Positions 7,882 through 17,127 of a stretch of 64,000 bases of DNA are shown one piece after another; the first letter of the stretch is position 1; the number at the start of each line of letters is the position of its first letter. This DNA is from Gammaproteobacteria bacterium (GTDB taxonomy: Bacteria > Pseudomonadota > Gammaproteobacteria > Steroidobacterales > Rariloculaceae): positions 1 through 64,000 of the forward strand of contig PKRJ01000012.1 in the NCBI GenBank assembly GCA_017577365.1. The letters run 5' to 3'. Under the pieces are notes generated by a model. That model was not told the origin of the DNA and ran no database searches. It saw nothing but the letters and a program-made list of their open reading frames with translations. Position numbers and translations under genes: made by a program.

Positions 7882-10293
7882 TCAATCGTTCTGCTCGTTC
7901 CGCCACACCCATTCGCGCACTTCCGGCAAGTCCTGACCGTGACGGTGGATGTACTCTCGGTGCTCGATCAGCTTGTCGCGCATCGCCTGCTTCGCGTACG
8001 CGGCGCCGGGCCCGAGCTTCGGCACGCGGTCGATCACGTCCATCACGAGATCGAACCGATCGATATCGTTCAGCACGCACATGTCGAACGGCGTCGTCGT
8101 GGTGCCCTCCTCCTTGTATCCGCGAACGTGCAGGTTGGCGTGATTCGTGCGCCGATAGGTCAGGCGATGGATGAGCCACGGGTAGCCGTGATACGCGAAG
8201 ATGATCGGTTTGTCCTTCGTGAAGATCGAGTCGAAGTCGCGGTCCGATAGGCCGTGGGGATGCTCGCTCTCGGGCTGCAGCGTCATCAGATCGACGACGT
8301 TCACGACCCGCACTCGCAGCTGCGGGAACAAGCGCCGCAGGATCGAGACGGCGGCCAACGTCTCCATCGTCGGGACGTCGCCGCAGCAAGCCATCACGAC
8401 GTCCGGCTCGCCGTCGTGGTCGTTGCTCGCCCACGGCCAGATGCCGACGCCGGCCGCGCAGTGCTTGATCGCCGCCTCCATGTCGAGATACTGCGGCTGA
8501 AGCTGCTTGCCCGCGACGATGACGTTGACGAAGTTCCGCGAGCGCAGGCACTGGTCCGCGACGCAGAGGAGACAGTTCGCGTCGGGCGGCAAGTACACGC
8601 GAACGACCTCGGCCTTCTTGTTGACCACGTGATCGATGAAGCCGGGATCTTGATGGCTGAAGCCGTTGTGGTCCTGCCGCCATACGTGCGACGTCAGCAA
8701 ATAGTTCAGGGACGGTATCGGCTTTCGCCATCGGATCGAGTTGCTGACCTTCAGCCACTTCGCGTGCTGATTGAACATCGAGTCGACGATGTGAATGAAC
8801 GCCTCGTAGCAGGAGAAGAAGCCGTGCCTGCCGGTCAGCAGGTATCCCTCGAGCCAGCCCTGGCACAAATGCTCCGAAAGCACCTCGAACACGCGGCCGT
8901 CCGGCGCCAGGTGCTCGTCGTCGGGCCCGATCGGACCGATATAGCGTTTCGACGTGACTTCGTATAGCGCGTCCAGACGGTTCGACGCGGTCTCGTCCGG
9001 GCCGAAAACGAGAAAGTTTCGGCTTTCCAAGTTGAGCTTCATCACGTCGCGCAGATAACGCCCGAGCACCCGCGTCGCCTCGCACCGGGTTTCGCCCGGA
9101 CGCGGCACGTCGACGGCGTAGTCGCGGAAATTCGGCAGGCGCAGATCCTTCACGAGCAGGCCCCCGTTCGCGTGCGGGTTCGCGCCCATACGCCGCGGAC
9201 CGACCGGTGCGAGCTCGCGCAGCTCCGGACGCGGGCGCCCCTTCTCGTCGAACAGCTCCTCGGGCCGGTAGCTCCGCATCCATTGCTCGAGCAGGCGCAG
9301 CTGCTCGGGGTGCTCGTGCAGCCCCGAAAGCGGCACTTGATGCGAGCGCCACGTGCCTTCGACGCGTTTGCCGTCCAGCTTCGCCGGTCCCGTCCAACCT
9401 TTCGGCGTGCGCAGCACGATCATCGGCCAGATCGGTCGCTCCGGCGCGTTGCGTGCGCGCGCGTTCGCCTGGATCTCGGCGATCCGGTCGAACACGGTAT
9501 CGAGCACGAACGCCATGCGCGCATGAAGCGTTTCCGGGTCGTCTCCCTCGACGAAGTGCGGCTCGTAACCGTAGCCGCGCAGCAGCTGCTCGAGCTCGGA
9601 CTTCGGCATTCGCGCTAGCAGCGTCGGGTTCGCGATCTTCCATCCGTTCAGATGCAGGATAGGCAGCACCGCGCCGTCGATGACCGGGTTCAAGTACTTG
9701 TTCGAATGCCAGCTCGCCGCGAGCGCTCCGGTCTCGGCCTCGCCGTCGCCGATCACGCACGCGACGATGAGGTCGGGATTGTCGAATGCGGCGCCGTAGG
9801 CATGCGCGAGCGAGTAGCCGAGCTCGCCGCCTTCGTTGATCGAGCCCGGCGTCTCCGGCGCCGTATGACTCGGGATGCCGCCCGGAAACGAGAACCGCTT
9901 GAAGAGCTGCCGCATCCCTTCCTCGTCGAGCGAGACCTCGGGATAGAGCTCGCTGTACGTGCCTTCGAGCCAGGTGTTTGCGACGAGCGCCGGGCCGCCG
10001 TGGCCGGGACCGGTCACGAAGATCATGTTCACGTCCCGCTCGCGGATGATGCGGTTGAGATGCACGTAGATGAAGTTGAGCCCCGGCGTCGTTCCCCAGT
10101 GCCCGAGCAGACGCGGCTTCACGTGCTCCGGCCGCAGCGGCTCCTTGAGCAACGGGTTCGCCATCAGATAGATCTGTCCGACGGAGAGATAATTCGCCGC
10201 GCGCCAATACGCATCCATGCGCTCGAGGAGCTGCGCGGTCGTATCCTCGGTCTCGGACTCCCATCCGCTCATTGCCTGGGCGCGTTGTGCCAT
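7882..10293 (-). CDS. xfp: Xylulose-5-phosphate/fructose-6-phosphate phosphoketolase
   Basis: 803 residues, thiamine-diphosphate dependent. Visible motifs are GLNFIYVHLNRI, TGPGHGGPA (94-102), NEGGELGYSLAHA (153-165) and the ThDP/Mg motif GDGEAETG (182-189), all typical of phosphoketolase. It cleaves xylulose 5-phosphate, and often fructose 6-phosphate, with phosphate to acetyl phosphate plus an aldose phosphate. The open frame extends 79 codons further up, but ATG at 10293 has AGAGGAA just before it and matches family starts. A -24/-12 match lies 50 bases upstream of this start, which also excludes the longer form. Confidence 0.95.
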   Translation of the reverse strand: MAQRAQAMSGWESETEDTTAQLLERMDAYWRAANYLSVGQIYLMANPLLKEPLRPEHVKPRLLGHWGTTPGLNFIYVHLNRIIRERDVNMIFVTGPGHGGPALVANTWLEGTYSELYPEVSLDEEGMRQLFKRFSFPGGIPSHTAPETPGSINEGGELGYSLAHAYGAAFDNPDLIVACVIGDGEAETGALAASWHSNKYLNPVIDGAVLPILHLNGWKIANPTLLARMPKSELEQLLRGYGYEPHFVEGDDPETLHARMAFVLDTVFDRIAEIQANARARNAPERPIWPMIVLRTPKGWTGPAKLDGKRVEGTWRSHQVPLSGLHEHPEQLRLLEQWMRSYRPEELFDEKGRPRPELRELAPVGPRRMGANPHANGGLLVKDLRLPNFRDYAVDVPRPGETRCEATRVLGRYLRDVMKLNLESRNFLVFGPDETASNRLDALYEVTSKRYIGPIGPDDEHLAPDGRVFEVLSEHLCQGWLEGYLLTGRHGFFSCYEAFIHIVDSMFNQHAKWLKVSNSIRWRKPIPSLNYLLTSHVWRQDHNGFSHQDPGFIDHVVNKKAEVVRVYLPPDANCLLCVADQCLRSRNFVNVIVAGKQLQPQYLDMEAAIKHCAAGVGIWPWASNDHDGEPDVVMACCGDVPTMETLAAVSILRRLFPQLRVRVVNVVDLMTLQPESEHPHGLSDRDFDSIFTKDKPIIFAYHGYPWLIHRLTYRRTNHANLHVRGYKEEGTTTTPFDMCVLNDIDRFDLVMDVIDRVPKLGPGAAYAKQAMRDKLIEHREYIHRHGQDLPEVREWVWRNEQND

Positions 10294-10341
10294 GTGCGAT
10301 TCCTCTGGGCCCGTGGTCGCAGCGATCGAATCGCTCGTTGA

Positions 10342-10357
10342 GGCAAGAAGCATGCCC
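10342..10357 (-). promoter_or_regulatory. Sigma-54 (-24/-12) promoter for phosphoketolase-acetate kinase
   Basis: Minus-strand GGGCATGCTTCTTGCC has GG and GC ten bases apart and sits 50 bases before the phosphoketolase ATG. It is divergent from the site at 10525-10540, with roughly 170 bases between the two that could hold activator sites. Confidence 0.7.
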
Positions 10358-10524
10358 CACATCCAGCTCGTGACGTAGCCCGGCTTGCCGCAAAGGAACT
10401 TGCGCGGGGCGGACGAAGCGTCGGCATCGAGCCTTGCTGTACGAGGCGTCGCGACGCCGCCACAGTGGCCGGCGGGCGCGGCCTTCGATGTATGCGGAAG
10501 CAAACGACCGCCCGAGCGGCGAGT

Positions 10525-10540
10525 TGGCATTCACTTTGCA
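10525..10540 (+). promoter_or_regulatory. Sigma-54 (-24/-12) promoter for the hybrid kinase
   Basis: Plus-strand TGGCATTCACTTTGCA is a close match to the RpoN consensus with correct spacing, 33 bases before the ATG at 10573. A transcript would begin near 10551, which excludes the in-frame ATG at 10540. Confidence 0.75.
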
Positions 10541-10572
10541 TGACGCGACGTAGGCTCGACTCCGGACCCGCA

Positions 10573-12699
10573 ATGCACAAGACTCCCGGTCGAGCCGCGG
10601 CGCTCAGTCGCTCGGCTCGAATCACCGCAGTCGAGCCCGAAGCATCCGGCGGCGGATTGTTCGACCGCGCCGGAGCGACGGGCCGGCTCATGCGGTCGAA
10701 AGATTGGTCTACGACGGCTCTCGGCCCGGTCGATCGCTGGCCCGAAAGCCTCAAGATCGCGGTCCGCCTGATGCTCGCGAGCCCCGCGCCGGGATTCATC
10801 TGGTGGGGCGACGACCTCATCCATCTCCACAACGACGCCTGCGCGCAGCTTTTCGGGCACCGCAGCAAGCTCGGCCGTCCGGCCCACGAGATTCGTCGCG
10901 AGATCTGGGACGCGATCGGCGCAGAGGTCTGCGAGGTGCTCTCTCGCAACGCGCCGCTCATCGTTCGCGGCCGCCGGGTCGTCGTGACCCGTAACGGGCG
11001 CGAGCACGGTCTCTACTGCACGTTCACGCTCACGCCGATTCGCGACGAGTCGGGACGTGCGGTCGGCGTGCTCGGCATCGGCGAAGACGACACGCACGCC
11101 GTCATCGTGCGCCAACGCCTCGCGGCGTTGCGCGGACTCAAGGATCTGGGCAAGGCCGAGTCCATCGAAGCCGCGTGCGAATGGGCGGTCGCGGCGCTCG
11201 TCGCGAACGCTCGCGAGATTCCGTTCGCCCTGCTCTATCTCATCGAGCCGGGCGGTACGCAGGCCGCGCTCGCGGGCAGCGCCGGCGAGCTACCGCGGCC
11301 GCTCGACGCGACGATCGCTCGCGACGAGCCGTCCGGAGCGTGGCTGCTCGCGGATCTCGAGCACCACGATTCGATGAGGATCACCCGGACGTTGCCGCCG
11401 TCACTGGCGGACGCGAAGAACGATATCGAGGGCGCGGTGGTGCTGCGGCTCGGGCCCGTCGACGGTCGAGACGCGTGCCTGATCGTCGGACTCTCGAAGC
11501 ACACCGTGCTCGACGACGAGCTGCGCGCGTTCCTGATCGCGGCCGCGGGGCTCGTCTCCTCCGGATTGCTGGCGACGGCACAAGCTCATCCCGCCGCGCA
11601 GCCGGGCGCGGACGGCCGCAACGAATTCCTCGCGATGCTCGCTCACGAGCTGCGTAACCCCCTTGCGCCGATACGCAGCGCATCGGAGCTCCTGGCCTAC
11701 GCGGACGACAATTCGACGACGCTGACTCATGCGCGCGAGATCATCGACCGTCAGCTCGGCCAGCTCGTGAGGCTCGTCGACGATCTGCTCGACGCAAGTC
11801 GGCTGAGCCGCGGCGCGCTCGAGCTGAAACGCAGCCCCCTCGACGTCCGTGCCGCCATCGCGGATGCCGTCGAGAACGTGCGCCCGCTGCTCGACGAGGC
11901 GCATCACGAGCTCGACGTGCGCGCGCCGTCGTCCCCGATCCGCGTCGACGGCGATCACGTACGGCTCACGCAGGCGTTCTCGAACATCCTCGCCAACGCG
12001 GCGCAGTACACCGAACCGGGCGGACGCATCGACGTCGAGCTCCAAGCCGTCGGCAACGAGGCTCGGGTGCGCATCGCCGACAACGGTATCGGCATCGAGC
12101 CGTCGCTCCTCCCGCGCATTTTCGAGATGTTCGTGCAAGGCGAGCAGCGGCCCGGCGAGCCGCGGCACGGCCTCGGGCTCGGACTGGCCGTCGCGAAGCG
12201 GCTCGTCGAGCTGCACGGTGGCGCGATCGACGCTCACAGCGAAGGCCGGGGTAAAGGCAGCGAATTCATCGTTACGCTCCCATTGCTCGGCGCGCGCCGC
12301 GTCAGGCCCCCATCCAAAGCCAACGGGCACGATAAGGCTCGCCGCATCCTCGTGGCCGACGACAACGCGGACGCGGCGACGGCGATGGCCGAGGTGCTCG
12401 GCGCCGTCGGGCACGACGTCCGCACCGCCCGAGACGGATTGCAAGCCATCGAGATCGCGGAGCACTTTCGCCCGGACCTGATCTTGCTCGACATCGGCAT
12501 GCCGAGGCTCGACGGTTTCGAGACGTGCAGGCGGATTCGTCAAAGCCCCTGGGGCCGAAACGTCGCGATCTATGCCGTGACGGGCTGGGGACAGGCGTCG
12601 GACCGGAAACGCACGCGGGAAGCGGGCTTCAACGCCCATCTCGTCAAGCCCGTTTCGATTTCGACGATCCAAGAGCTGATCGCTCGCGGCGAGCACTGA
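10573..12699 (+). CDS. Hybrid sensor histidine kinase with C-terminal response-regulator domain
   Basis: 708 residues, no transmembrane segment. In order: a PAS-like sensor with DWSTTALGPVDRWPESL (44-60), a GAF-like region (about 190-335), HisKA with phosphoacceptor His358 in AHELRNPLAPI, HATPase with NILANAAQYT and the DNGIG and GLGLGLAV boxes (503-540), and a receiver with phosphoacceptor Asp640 (LLDIGMP) and Lys in the VKPVS segment. A soluble phosphorelay kinase; no output DNA-binding domain, so it must pass phosphate on or act by protein contact. It is transcribed divergently from phosphoketolase. The start was set by the sigma-54 site just upstream. Confidence 0.88.
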   Translation: MHKTPGRAAALSRSARITAVEPEASGGGLFDRAGATGRLMRSKDWSTTALGPVDRWPESLKIAVRLMLASPAPGFIWWGDDLIHLHNDACAQLFGHRSKLGRPAHEIRREIWDAIGAEVCEVLSRNAPLIVRGRRVVVTRNGREHGLYCTFTLTPIRDESGRAVGVLGIGEDDTHAVIVRQRLAALRGLKDLGKAESIEAACEWAVAALVANAREIPFALLYLIEPGGTQAALAGSAGELPRPLDATIARDEPSGAWLLADLEHHDSMRITRTLPPSLADAKNDIEGAVVLRLGPVDGRDACLIVGLSKHTVLDDELRAFLIAAAGLVSSGLLATAQAHPAAQPGADGRNEFLAMLAHELRNPLAPIRSASELLAYADDNSTTLTHAREIIDRQLGQLVRLVDDLLDASRLSRGALELKRSPLDVRAAIADAVENVRPLLDEAHHELDVRAPSSPIRVDGDHVRLTQAFSNILANAAQYTEPGGRIDVELQAVGNEARVRIADNGIGIEPSLLPRIFEMFVQGEQRPGEPRHGLGLGLAVAKRLVELHGGAIDAHSEGRGKGSEFIVTLPLLGARRVRPPSKANGHDKARRILVADDNADAATAMAEVLGAVGHDVRTARDGLQAIEIAEHFRPDLILLDIGMPRLDGFETCRRIRQSPWGRNVAIYAVTGWGQASDRKRTREAGFNAHLVKPVSISTIQELIARGEH

Positions 12700-13181
12700 T
12701 CGACCGGACGCCTTCGCGTTGGAGAAGCCCGCCGCATCCTGCGCCGGCATGCGCTTGGAAGCGCGGCAGGGTAAGGCACGCTGGCCATACTCACTCTTTT
12801 TATACAGCTACTTACCCAGCTTTCCTCATCCTTTTTGTAACACTACGCGAGCCGCGGGGAATGGCGCTCACGCAGCGCTCGAAGCGCTCCCGCGGCAACG
12901 CGCGAGGCGTCGTTCGCTCGCGAAAGCGCGCGGCATGACCTCGGTCCATCCGACCATGTATCGCATCCACTGCCGAGCGCGTCCTCGCGCGGTCGCTCGA
13001 TCGGCGACTCGTTCTCGTCCGCCGAGCGACGCACCCGCTCCTCCGACGAGAAAGATGCCGACCACACGCATTTATTTAGTACTGCGAAATACTTCGGCAG
13101 GTCGACCGTCGGCGACATCACGCGGCGTGCGCGCCGAGCGGCCGAGATGGATTTTCATGGCGCCGCGCTTACAATCACCGC
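12700..13181. other. Intergenic region between hybrid kinase and M23 peptidase
   Basis: No open frame here shows family features or convincing codon use. Positions 12780-12845 and 13060-13095 are noticeably AT-richer than the rest of the window, with runs such as CTTTTTATACAG and TTTATTTAG, which suits promoter or leader DNA. No sigma-54 match was found; GGCATGCGCTTGGA near 12748 is a near miss with wrong spacing. Confidence 0.5.
13170..13175 (+). promoter_or_regulatory. Possible -10 box immediately before the M23 peptidase
   Basis: TACAAT ends six bases before the ATG at 13182. If used, transcription would start at or next to the start codon, giving a leaderless or nearly leaderless mRNA. 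No clear -35 box was seen. Confidence 0.3.
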
Positions 13182-14552
13182 ATGCGAATCGTTGCGATAG
13201 TCATCGCGCTCGCCGTGCTCGGCGCTGCGGGCGCATGGGTCATGGCCGGACGGGCCGAAGGTCCGCGGATCGAGATCACCGAGCCGGACGTCGTCGGACA
13301 GATCGGCCGGGTCGCGATCGCCGTCGATACGCCGGGCGGCGCGCTCACCCGGCTCGACGTGCACATCGAGCAGGACGGCGCGACCGTACCGTTCTTCTCG
13401 CTCGCCGAAGCGGGCGATGCACCGTTGACCCGAGCCGGCGAGAACCGCGTCGTTCTCGAGCGACCGCTCGGTAAGCGGCACGTGCCGGAGCTGCGCGCCG
13501 GCGCGGCCAAGGTGGTGGTGACCGCGGCGCGGCCCGTGCTGTTCGGTTACCGAGAAGCCGAATCGGTTGCGTCGCGCGAGTTCGAAGTGCGGCTCGCTCC
13601 GCCGCAGATCGCGGTCCTCTCCAGGTTCCACTACATCAACCACGGCGGTTCGGAGCTCGTCGTGTATCGGGCCACGCCGGCCGACGTCGAGTCGGGCGTT
13701 CGGGTCGGCGATCTCGAATATCGCGGCTTTCCCGCGACGGGCGCGGGCATAGAGACGTCGGATTCCGCGCTCAGGGTCGCGTTCTTTTCGCTGCAGTGGG
13801 ATCAGCCGGTCGACACGCGGATCTCGATTTACGCGCGCGACGCGTACGGCAACGAAACCACCGCGCCGTTCGACTACCAGGTCACGCCGAAGCAGTTCCG
13901 CAAGAGCACGATCAACCTCGACGATCGTTTCCTCGCGCGGGTCGTGCCGGCGATCCTCGCGAACTCGACCGAGCTCGACGTCGAAGACCCGTCCGATCTT
14001 CTCGCGGCGTATCTTCGCATCAATCGCGACCTGCGCCGGATGAACAACGAGACGATCGCCGCGCTCGCCGAGTCGACGGCGCCGGAGATTCTTTGGCGGG
14101 GACCGTTCAAGCAGCTCATCAACACCGCGGTCGAGGCGGGCTTCGCCGATCAGCGCACCTACGTCTACAACGGGGAAACGGTCGACAACCAGGTGCATCT
14201 CGGCTACGACCTCGCGTCGACCGCGCAAGCTCCCGTCTTCAGCGCGAACCGCGGCCGGGTCGTCTACGCCGGCTGGCTCGGGATCTACGGCAACTGCGTC
14301 ATCATCGACCACGGCATGGGGCTGCAATCGCTCTATGCGCACCTTTCGTCGATCGACGTCGCGGTCGGCGATATGGTCGAGATGGAGCAGCGAATCGGCC
14401 GCACCGGCGCGACCGGTCTCGCCGGAGGCGATCACCTGCACTTCACGATGCTGCTCGGCGGCCGTGCGGTGACGCCGCTCGATTGGTGGAGCCCGAAGTG
14501 GGTCGAGGATCGCATCCTGCGTAAGCTCCGAGAGGCGGGCGCGCCGGAGTAA
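13182..14552 (+). CDS. M23-family (LytM-type) zinc peptidase
   Basis: 456 residues. An N-terminal hydrophobic segment (3-22) serves as signal anchor or signal peptide; a long beta-rich middle region follows, then a C-terminal LytM domain. Zinc ligands are His339 and Asp343 in HLGYD and His420 in HLHF, with His387 and His418 as the usual catalytic histidines. Such enzymes cut peptidoglycan cross-links or activate amidases in the periplasm. All ligands are present, so it is probably active. No other cell-wall gene is adjacent. Confidence 0.9.
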   Translation: MRIVAIVIALAVLGAAGAWVMAGRAEGPRIEITEPDVVGQIGRVAIAVDTPGGALTRLDVHIEQDGATVPFFSLAEAGDAPLTRAGENRVVLERPLGKRHVPELRAGAAKVVVTAARPVLFGYREAESVASREFEVRLAPPQIAVLSRFHYINHGGSELVVYRATPADVESGVRVGDLEYRGFPATGAGIETSDSALRVAFFSLQWDQPVDTRISIYARDAYGNETTAPFDYQVTPKQFRKSTINLDDRFLARVVPAILANSTELDVEDPSDLLAAYLRINRDLRRMNNETIAALAESTAPEILWRGPFKQLINTAVEAGFADQRTYVYNGETVDNQVHLGYDLASTAQAPVFSANRGRVVYAGWLGIYGNCVIIDHGMGLQSLYAHLSSIDVAVGDMVEMEQRIGRTGATGLAGGDHLHFTMLLGGRAVTPLDWWSPKWVEDRILRKLREAGAPE

Positions 14553-14622
14553 GCCGGACCCGGCGCGTCGCACAGACGCGATCCTTGCGCAACGCCTGCA
14601 GCGGCTTCCGCAGGGCGATCTC

Positions 14623-14639
14623 ATCGCCCCGCCTCGCCA
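14623..14639. terminator. Hairpin between convergent genes
   Basis: GGGCGAT-CTC-ATCGCCC is a seven-base perfect stem with a three-base loop between the convergent M23 and SGNH genes. No T-run follows on either strand, so termination is only suggested by position. Confidence 0.35.
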
Positions 14640-14665
14640 TCACCGCCACCTTTCGCGTGCTGCGC

Positions 14666-15793
14666 TTACTGGCAGAGGGCCGCGTGCTCGATCAACGCAG
14701 CCCCGATGCGCTCGTGCACGATCGCTGTCGGATGGATCTCGTCCCAGAAGAAGAACGAGTCGAAATCCGGCGCTAGCCCGTCGCCTGCCGGCGCGCAGTC
14801 GGGGTGAAAGCGGCGCGTCGCGTCGGGACCGATATAGGCCTTGGAATCGAAGCAAGCATCCGTCACGTTGAGCCCGGCCATTACGGCGTCGGCCCTCGCC
14901 GCCGTGAGCACGGCGGAGAAATCGAAACGCACGATCGAATCTCCCGCCGGATGCGCAGTTTCGATCTCCGCGAGCCGCGCGTCGAGCTCGGCGTTGAAAG
15001 CCGACGTGACGTTCGATGCGACCTCCTCCGCGGCGCGCACCGCCGGCAGCAGCGCGAGATCGGGAACGTTCGCGACGAGGATGCAGCCCGCTCCCTGATC
15101 AAGCAAGCGCGCGACGCCTTCGGCGATCGCAAGCGTCGCATCCGCGATGATGCGATCGGCCTCGCTGCTCGGCGCGTCCGCGCCGTCCCCGTCCGACGCA
15201 TCGGGCAGCGAATCGGCGGGCTCGGAAATCCGCGGCAGCGCCTCGGCTTGCAGCGTATCGATCGCGTCGTTGCCGCCGATCATCACGACGACGAGCGACT
15301 GTTCGGGCAGTACGCCGCCGCGATCGGCCAGCAGCACATCGAGCTGATATCGCAGGTCTTTCAACCCGTCGCCCCGGGCCGTTGCACCCGCGACGGCATA
15401 GTTCGCGCCCGCTCCCGAGCGCTCCGGCACGGTGTGCAACGACGGAGCGAAGCCGCCGACGCCGAGATGCGCCGCGAGATGCTCGACGGCGACCGGCCCG
15501 TTCGTGACCCGGCTCCTCGCATAAGCCAGATCGTTACAGTCGCGATCGAGCACCAGACGCTCGACCGGGTTGCAGAGTCCGATCGTCGGCGTCGGGAAAC
15601 CCCGCTCGCCGAGCACGAAGTCCGCGACCGCCGCCACGTTCCCGATATCCGACAGGCTGTCACCAAGAACGATGAGCTCCGAGATCTCGGCTCGAGTGTC
15701 CTGCGCCGCCGGCCGCTCCGATTCGCCGAGGATCAGCAGCGCGGCGGACGCGCCGATCGTCCCCGTCAGGATCCAGTGAGTGCTCGAGGCCAC
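14666..15793 (-). CDS. SGNH/GDSL-family lipase or esterase, exported
   Basis: 375 residues. A hydrophobic N-terminal segment (about 8-22) suggests export. Block I is LGDSLSDIG (catalytic Ser in GDSLSD), block III is MIGGNDAID, and block V is WDEIHPT with the catalytic Asp and His. The spacing fits GDSL hydrolases that act on acyl esters. The start is GTG at 15793. A low-complexity Asp/Ser/Ala loop interrupts the middle of the domain. Substrate unknown. No operon partner. Confidence 0.85.
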   Translation of the reverse strand: MASSTHWILTGTIGASAALLILGESERPAAQDTRAEISELIVLGDSLSDIGNVAAVADFVLGERGFPTPTIGLCNPVERLVLDRDCNDLAYARSRVTNGPVAVEHLAAHLGVGGFAPSLHTVPERSGAGANYAVAGATARGDGLKDLRYQLDVLLADRGGVLPEQSLVVVMIGGNDAIDTLQAEALPRISEPADSLPDASDGDGADAPSSEADRIIADATLAIAEGVARLLDQGAGCILVANVPDLALLPAVRAAEEVASNVTSAFNAELDARLAEIETAHPAGDSIVRFDFSAVLTAARADAVMAGLNVTDACFDSKAYIGPDATRRFHPDCAPAGDGLAPDFDSFFFWDEIHPTAIVHERIGAALIEHAALCQ

Positions 15794-15901
15794 GCGAAAT
15801 CTCCGCGGCGCGAAGGTGGACGCTCCAGGCGTCCAAATCCCGTACCACGACCTGCACGGTACCTATGGTCACGCTATACGGACACTCGATAGACTCGTCG
15901 G

Positions 15902-16129
15902 GTGACCACGCGATACGCCGCCCCGTTACACGACGACGCAACGAGCCCGACGGCCGCGCGGCGTGCGGTCGACGAATGGCGGCCGCCGCCCGACGAGCCG
16001 CCGGTTCCGCCTCCTCCGCCCGAGTTCCCGGACGGCGACGAGCCGCGCCCGACGACGCCGCCGGAAGAGCTTCCGGGCGACTCACCCGACGGCCCCGAGA
16101 TTCCGCCGCCGGATCGGAACGGCGCTTGA
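15902..16129 (+). CDS. Small proline-rich protein (possible)
   Basis: 75 residues from GTG at 15902. From about residue 27 on it is dominated by Pro, Asp, Glu and Gly (runs such as PPVPPPPPEFPDGDEP), and most codons end in G or C as in real genes nearby. No domain is recognised. There is no clear ribosome-binding site; a TATACG sequence lies about 30 bases upstream. It stops 30 bases before the end of the convergent phosphoesterase gene. It could be a real acidic, disordered protein or chance open frame in GC-rich DNA. Confidence 0.35.
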   Translation: MTTRYAAPLHDDATSPTAARRAVDEWRPPPDEPPVPPPPPEFPDGDEPRPTTPPEELPGDSPDGPEIPPPDRNGA

Positions 16130-16159
16130 GCCGTTCCGACGCCGCCCGTGCCTCACGCG

Positions 16160-17125
16160 CTATGTCGAGCACGCGACGCGCTCGTCACTGCGGTCGTGCA
16201 CGACGCCGTCGGTGCCGACGAACGCCCATTCATAGCCGTCCGCGTGCAATATCAGCACGAGCACTCCGTACGTTTCGTTCGTCAGATACTCGCTGTGTCG
16301 GCGCCGGCGAACGATCGGATGCAGATCGGCGCCGCCGGTGCCGACGGTGAACTGACGCGCGCCGTCGGATCGCGGACGGCCGTCGGCGTCGAGCCGCGCG
16401 AAACGCTCGTAGACGTGATCGTGTCCGTTCAGGATCACGTCGACGCCGTGACGAGCGAGCCGTTCCCAAAGGACGTCCGTATCGCGCCCTCGGTCCCACG
16501 GCAACCAGCCGTGAAAGCCCGAGCTTCGCAGCGGATGGTGCCAGATCGCGAGCAGGCAGCCGGAGGGCTCGGCGTCGAGCCGCCGGTCGATCCACTCGAG
16601 CTGCGGACTCCGAGGCTCGAGCGGCAGCAGGCTGTTCAGCACGACGATGCGCCACGCGCCGAGCGTAACGTCGTAGTATCCCCCGCCCCTCGCTTCGGAT
16701 CGTTCCCGAAAGACGTCGAAGTAGCCGAAGAAACCCTCGGCGCCCTCGGTCTCGTAGTCGTGGTTGCCGGGCGCCGGCACCGTCCTCGCGTTGAACTCGC
16801 CCCACGCGGGCTCGTAGCAAGCCTCGAACTGCTCCGGTGAGCCGTCCGGATACGCATGATCGCCGGTCGTGAACACGACGGCATCGGGCGTTCGCTCGAT
16901 CATCGCGCGCACGAGCGCCGCCGTCGCGACCGCGCCTGCCAGCTCCTCGCAGGACGCGATATCGCCGGCGCCGACGAGCACCGAGGCGCTCGCCGGCACA
17001 TCGAGCTCGTCGAGCACGGCGACGAGCGAGGCCTCCGGAGCGATCGCCGGGGTGTGCTCGCACGCGACAGCAGCCATCGCGAGCATCGTCGCGACGATAC
17101 GAGAAGCACGAAGCGCGGGACGCAC
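16160..17125 (-). CDS. Calcineurin-like metallophosphoesterase, probable lipoprotein
   Basis: 321 residues. The N-terminal hydrophobic stretch ends in AAVAC, a plausible lipobox. The metallophosphoesterase motifs follow in order: GAGDIAS, TTGDHAYPDG, PAPGNHDYE, WHHPL and NGHDHVYER, giving a complete dimetal site as in purple acid phosphatase-like exported enzymes. It starts two bases after the stop of the FAD/Rieske gene, so both are one operon, and the sigma-54 site upstream of that gene probably drives it too. Substrate unknown. Confidence 0.88.
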   Translation of the reverse strand: MRPALRASRIVATMLAMAAVACEHTPAIAPEASLVAVLDELDVPASASVLVGAGDIASCEELAGAVATAALVRAMIERTPDAVVFTTGDHAYPDGSPEQFEACYEPAWGEFNARTVPAPGNHDYETEGAEGFFGYFDVFRERSEARGGGYYDVTLGAWRIVVLNSLLPLEPRSPQLEWIDRRLDAEPSGCLLAIWHHPLRSSGFHGWLPWDRGRDTDVLWERLARHGVDVILNGHDHVYERFARLDADGRPRSDGARQFTVGTGGADLHPIVRRRRHSEYLTNETYGVLVLILHADGYEWAFVGTDGVVHDRSDERVACST

Positions 17126-17127
17126 CT

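Noticed and set aside
7853..10573. 906-codon minus-strand frame overlapping phosphoketolase in another phase
   Set aside because: Arg/Ala/Gly-rich, no motif, and the Xfp frame covers the same DNA with complete active-site motifs.
12748..12762. GGCATGCGCTTGGA as a tenth sigma-54 site
   Set aside because: The -12 element reads TTGG rather than TTGC and spacing is one base short.
12843..13121. 92-codon minus frame between the hybrid kinase and M23 genes
   Set aside because: No ribosome-binding site, no domain and poor codon pattern.
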